Positions 60,193 through 64,000 of a stretch of 64,000 nucleotides of DNA are shown here, in pieces. Position 1 is the first letter of the stretch. Each line of letters begins with the position of its first letter. Under the pieces are notes generated by a model. The model saw nothing but the letters and a program-made list of their open reading frames with translations, was not told the origin of the DNA and searched no databases. This DNA is from Pterobdella sp. o SKG-2022 (lineage: Eukaryota > Annelida > Clitellata > Hirudinida > Piscicolidae). Made by a program: the position numbers and the translations under genes. The stretch is from positions 11,176,038 through 11,240,037 of the forward strand of contig OZ038322.1 of NCBI GenBank assembly GCA_964035795.1, read 5' to 3'.

Positions 60193-63100
60193 CTGAAAAT
60201 GTTAAACGTTATTTTTAAATAACTGTGATTCTAATAATAGAAATAGTTTTCTAAAAATTTCCATAATGTTTTTCTGTATAACCTCACGTATCGAATAACG
60301 TGAATTCTTGCATTTAAAATTTTTTAGTAAGACATCAATTTTCACAACAAAACAGGAGAGTGGTTATTTGAGAATGAAATGAAGTTGAGTAAGAAAGAGG
60401 GTTTAATTGGTGACTTGCACCTGAATCTTGAAACGGAATACCAGCATTTTAACTTGTTAGACGCTCAGTCTATCTTCAAGAGACTGTTTTATTGAGTTAG
60501 AATTCTCCAGCAGCTCTATATCATAAATATTTGTTTATGAATTTTGAAATTATGATTCTGAATACGTGTCTATCTATCAACACTGCACTTGTACTTAACT
60601 TATTTAATATAACTTGTCTGTTTATTGTCGTAATGCTGAATGACAAAAATTGAATCAAGATGCATTAATGATAGTCTTTAAAAGTATAACTTTGAAAGAA
60701 TTGCTATCACTTGGAGTTATAGACAACTTGTATTGAAACATATTAGAAGAGCCAAAACTATATGATATGAATTAGTAAGAGAAAATATGTTATCCTCTCA
60801 CATTCTTCTTGTTACTCAACTAAACGATTTTGAATATCCCTTTAAAGTATGAAGATTTCTATTCATAAATATTTTCTATGTCTTACATCAAAGAGATTCC
60901 TTGAAATAAAAATATATGATAAAAGTTTAGACAAAGCAGGTGAGACTGGTTAACGAAAACACGTTGATCAAGAAATATTTTTTTTGCTATTTTCAGAAAA
61001 ACAAGTTAACCCAAATGGGTACTTAAAATGAACAAAAAGAATTATTATATAATTGAATATAAATTATTTCGTGTGTTCGAGATGGAATTTTTGAATCCTT
61101 TCAAACAAAATACTCGGGCATGAACGAAGACAAAAAGCGACGTGTATAAAAAACAGTCTATAATTAAGCATTTTATCAGCACATCCATCTTTGCTTTTAA
61201 TCATCTTAACTCTTTGCAAGTTGTATCAAATATATTTTCCTTCACACGCACACAGTTTTGCATTAGTAATATATTATGGAGCAATTAAACAAGATATATG
61301 TATGTGAAATATAAAAATAGTCTGTCAGGCCTTATCCGTTTCGTCACTAAATAAAGGAGCGATGCCGACCGTCTCGGTGTCAAATTTTAAATTAACTTTT
61401 TAGAAGTTTTTCAATGATTATTTAAAAAATTCAACAATTAATTGTTCATTCAAAAAAAATATTCGAGTTTCTATGCGCAATGAACCTTTAAAAAAGTGAA
61501 TTCAAAACTACTAGCTATAACAAAAAAACATCACTACAACCGATTATTAAAGATAAAAAATCATCGCAGATAACTAAAGGTGACTGAGTGGAATTTTAAA
61601 TATAAAGCGGATAAACAATGGACATAAATATCATTGTCGCCTCTGCCACTAGATACCCCATCAAAGGGAACCTCTATCTGTCTTTGTATTATCATTTTAA
61701 AAGCTATTTTCATGCCCATTGGTTGTGTATTTTTAGGCATTAGATCATGTGAAATTTTTGACAGAATATATATCGTTAATCTGTGAAAAATTAGCTTTTT
61801 AAAAAATATGAAAGCTTTTAAGAAAAATAATAGCATTTTTTAAAACCTGAATGCGTTAAAAAACTTTGCAAAAAAACTTGGTTTTGTAATATATTTTCCT
61901 TTAAAATTAACTTCATTTTTCAAATATGAAAAAACCAGTTATTATTGGAGATAATTAAAGCGAAATTGAAAAGAATATAATGAAAGATCAGCAGTAACCA
62001 AACTTCAACACTAATTTATTGCTAACTCTCATTGCTTCATGATCCACTGACATTACATCCTGCTTTTGTTTAATAAATTCAATATAAAAAAGAATTATAA
62101 AAAATATTATTCCACAAAAAATTCAGATTAGAATTTCAAATTCTAGAAAACTTGAAGTCTATAAGAACGATTCACGCTTAGGTATCTTGAGTTTCTCGTA
62201 TTTATTTATCTACTCTTACTACCTCAACACGGTTGCTCATAAATTCTTTCGATGTTCTCTATTGAGTTTTATTTAGCCAGATTTTCGTTGATTTCCATGG
62301 AAAAGATTTATTCCAAAACTTTTTTAGTTGGGCTTACGAATTTAATAAAATTAAGAAGCTTAGCTTAAAAGTAAATTTAGCTTTTAAATTAAATATTTTT
62401 GAATTTTTTAGAAATTCAAAATGAAACGATTGTTTTATTTTGATTTAAATTTTTGAATGTAGCACTTCAGAGAAAACATACGAAATTTGATATAGGGCGG
62501 AAGTCAACAACAACAATAATAATAACAACAATAATTAAAACAAGTTAATTTCATTTATCATTACATTATATCCCAAAGAAGGACATAATCTTTTCGATAA
62601 AAACCTATAAATGCAATAAAATACTCGAAAAAAGATTTTAAAATTGTTTGAAAATGTATTAATAATCGTTAAAGCACATCCCTGAAAAGTTGTAATACAT
62701 TTTTGTACAAACTCGTTGCCAAGTAACACCTGTCGAATGGTATCAAGACAACTGTTGCTTCCTTTACATTTATTATCATTGTTATTATCATCCCTATTGT
62801 ATCTATCATATTTCTTTCGGTGTTTTTATTTGCTCTAGTAATTTATTGATGATGCTGAAAATTTATGTCCCAGAATCAATGCTTAAAAGTATATTTTTTT
62901 TTTCATAAAACAGTCTATAAAGCCATTTCAAAATGCCATTACACGCTAAGTTAAAAAAATATTTTTTGTGATATATATCATAAATATATTTAGTTACATA
63001 CAAAAATTCAATGTTATTATACCGGCCCACATTTCATATGTTCAAAATCATTCTTTCCACGAACCTTTCTAATTTATTAGATAGTTTGTGCAAAACACTT

Positions 63101-63562
63101 GTTGAGTATTAATTCTAATGGAAAACTTTGTGATTTATAATTGAATATTTTCAAGGTTCAACATTTATTCTAAAAATAAGTTATTCATTGAAATTTTTAT
63201 GAATATTTCCTGGAATAGAACACAACTCAAAAAGTAATAACATGAAGCACTTGATTGAAAGGTAGGAGGAAAATATGATAGAAAAATAGATGAAAAATTA
63301 GAAAGAAAATAAACTGGAAGCGGTATGAAAGCCGGGACAAATGAGACAAGAAAAATGAGGGTGTTTGAAGCCTGGAATGACAAAAGAGCTCTGATATGTT
63401 GGGGTAATTAATTGAAAACCTGCTAAGATGCAACCATTTCGAGGGTGGTTTGTCAAATGTGATTTTGATGGAAAAATAATATTATAAAACAATTTTTTTT
63501 GAGTTTTTATTGATTTATATTTTTTATTTTATATAAATTAATATAAATTTCAAAAAACCAGT
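60193..63562. other. Right-hand region without a supportable gene
   Basis: Expected to be intron of ARID3 if that gene runs off the edge. A plus-strand frame at about 60351-60497 (GEWLFENEMKLSKKEG) and a minus-strand frame at 61561-61836 (VPFDGVSSGRGDND) are open but short and lack splice or family support. A CAA/ATA microsatellite lies at 62505-62534. Confidence 0.45.
62505..62534 (+). repeat. CAA/ATA triplet microsatellite
   Basis: About ten triplets of CAA and AAT type without coding context. Confidence 0.8.
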
Positions 63563-63729
63563 AATATGTGGTAAGACAAGCACCACTATAACAAGAGGGA
63601 TTAGTACAAATAAACAACAATCAATCTCGAAACCGACTTTTAAAAAGTACTTATTAAGGTCAGGTATTGCAGTAATATTAATTGTTATTTGTCTTCTGTG
63701 GCTTTTGATACTGGCATGTTTTTGTTAGA
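63563..63729 (+). CDS. Possible terminal exon with a C-terminal membrane anchor
   Basis: After a possible acceptor (AACCAG) an open frame gives a basic stretch, SKPTFKKYLLRS, directly followed by about 20 hydrophobic residues (GIAVILIVICLLWLLILACF) and a stop at 63729. A positively charged flank next to a terminal hydrophobic helix is the pattern of tail-anchored or SNARE-like proteins. No upstream exon was found on this strand, and the frame is only about 55 codons. It may be chance or the end of a small gene. Confidence 0.25.
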
Positions 63730-64000
63730 GATGTGAAGGTTTTTGTCAGCAGTGGTTTCAAACCATTACCTTTTTCATTAAGGGTTCCACTAATTTCAAG
63801 CATTTATTATAAACTATTTCTCTGCATGTTTATATTCAAGTGTATATAGGTGGTGCGTATTTTATGTCTATTTTATGAAAATGTTACGACTAGAACTTTT
63901 TAGGTAATTAATTAAATGAGGAAGAATCGAAATTTATTCAGTGAAAAACTCAAACGGATCATTAAAACTCATATAAAAACGGTTTTAAATATATAGAAAA

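Noticed and set aside
63165..63492. Three overlapping minus-strand frames rich in Phe, Ser and Leu
   Set aside because: Overlapping open frames in a purine-rich tract reflect low stop-codon density, not coding; no recognisable domain.
1..64000. Operon or biosynthetic cluster, or prophage
   Set aside because: Genes are intron-bearing, on both strands, unrelated in pathway, and no viral or bacterial signature was seen.

Overview
The window is AT-rich nuclear DNA from an animal. It contains multi-exon genes with short GT-AG introns and the standard code, and every recognised gene is a conserved metazoan family. Spire, PAR-bZIP, ARID3, HMG-CoA reductase with a sterol-sensing domain, NCAPH, a PHT-type SLC15 transporter, UVSSA and GLTP together point to an invertebrate metazoan. 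Retrotransposon debris and AT-rich introns fit cnidarian or lophotrochozoan genomes, but I cannot fix the phylum from the sequence. There is no bacterial, organellar or viral organisation. A 200-base run of N marks a scaffold gap.

Layout, left to right: GLTP (minus, 3' end off the left edge); a palindromic repeat; UVSSA (minus, single exon); SLC15A4-like transporter (plus, 9 exons); PAR-bZIP factor (minus, 4 exons); about 3.8 kb with only a decayed reading frame; NCAPH (minus, 16 exons); a LINE relic; Spire (plus, 15 exons); a 5'-truncated CR1/L2-type LINE (minus); HMG-CoA reductase (plus, about 22 exons); a large unidentified coiled-coil gene (minus, at least 19 exons) with another LINE in one of its introns; the N gap; ARID3 (minus, at least 5 exons, 5' end not in the window); and a right-hand edge with one possible membrane-anchor exon.

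Gene models were assembled by hand. I joined open frames at GT-AG boundaries and required reading phase to carry across every intron. The models for SLC15, bZIP, NCAPH, Spire, HMGCR and ARID3 close without frame breaks, which supports the boundaries; a few donor or acceptor choices are flagged. The genes show no operon-like or functional clustering. They are ordinary housekeeping and regulatory genes: lipid transfer, transcription-coupled repair, peptide/histidine transport, transcription, condensin, actin nucleation and the mevalonate pathway.

The most unusual features are two families of foldback (long inverted) repeats spread through introns and intergenic DNA, including a nearly perfect 77-bp-stem hairpin that ends about 10 bases from an NCAPH 3' splice site. 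There are also several lineage-specific changes in conserved proteins: UVSSA without its zinc finger, HMGCR with an altered YIYF motif and a catalytic-domain insertion, a Spire WH2 repeat with a changed LKKV motif, and GLTP with a changed headgroup residue.
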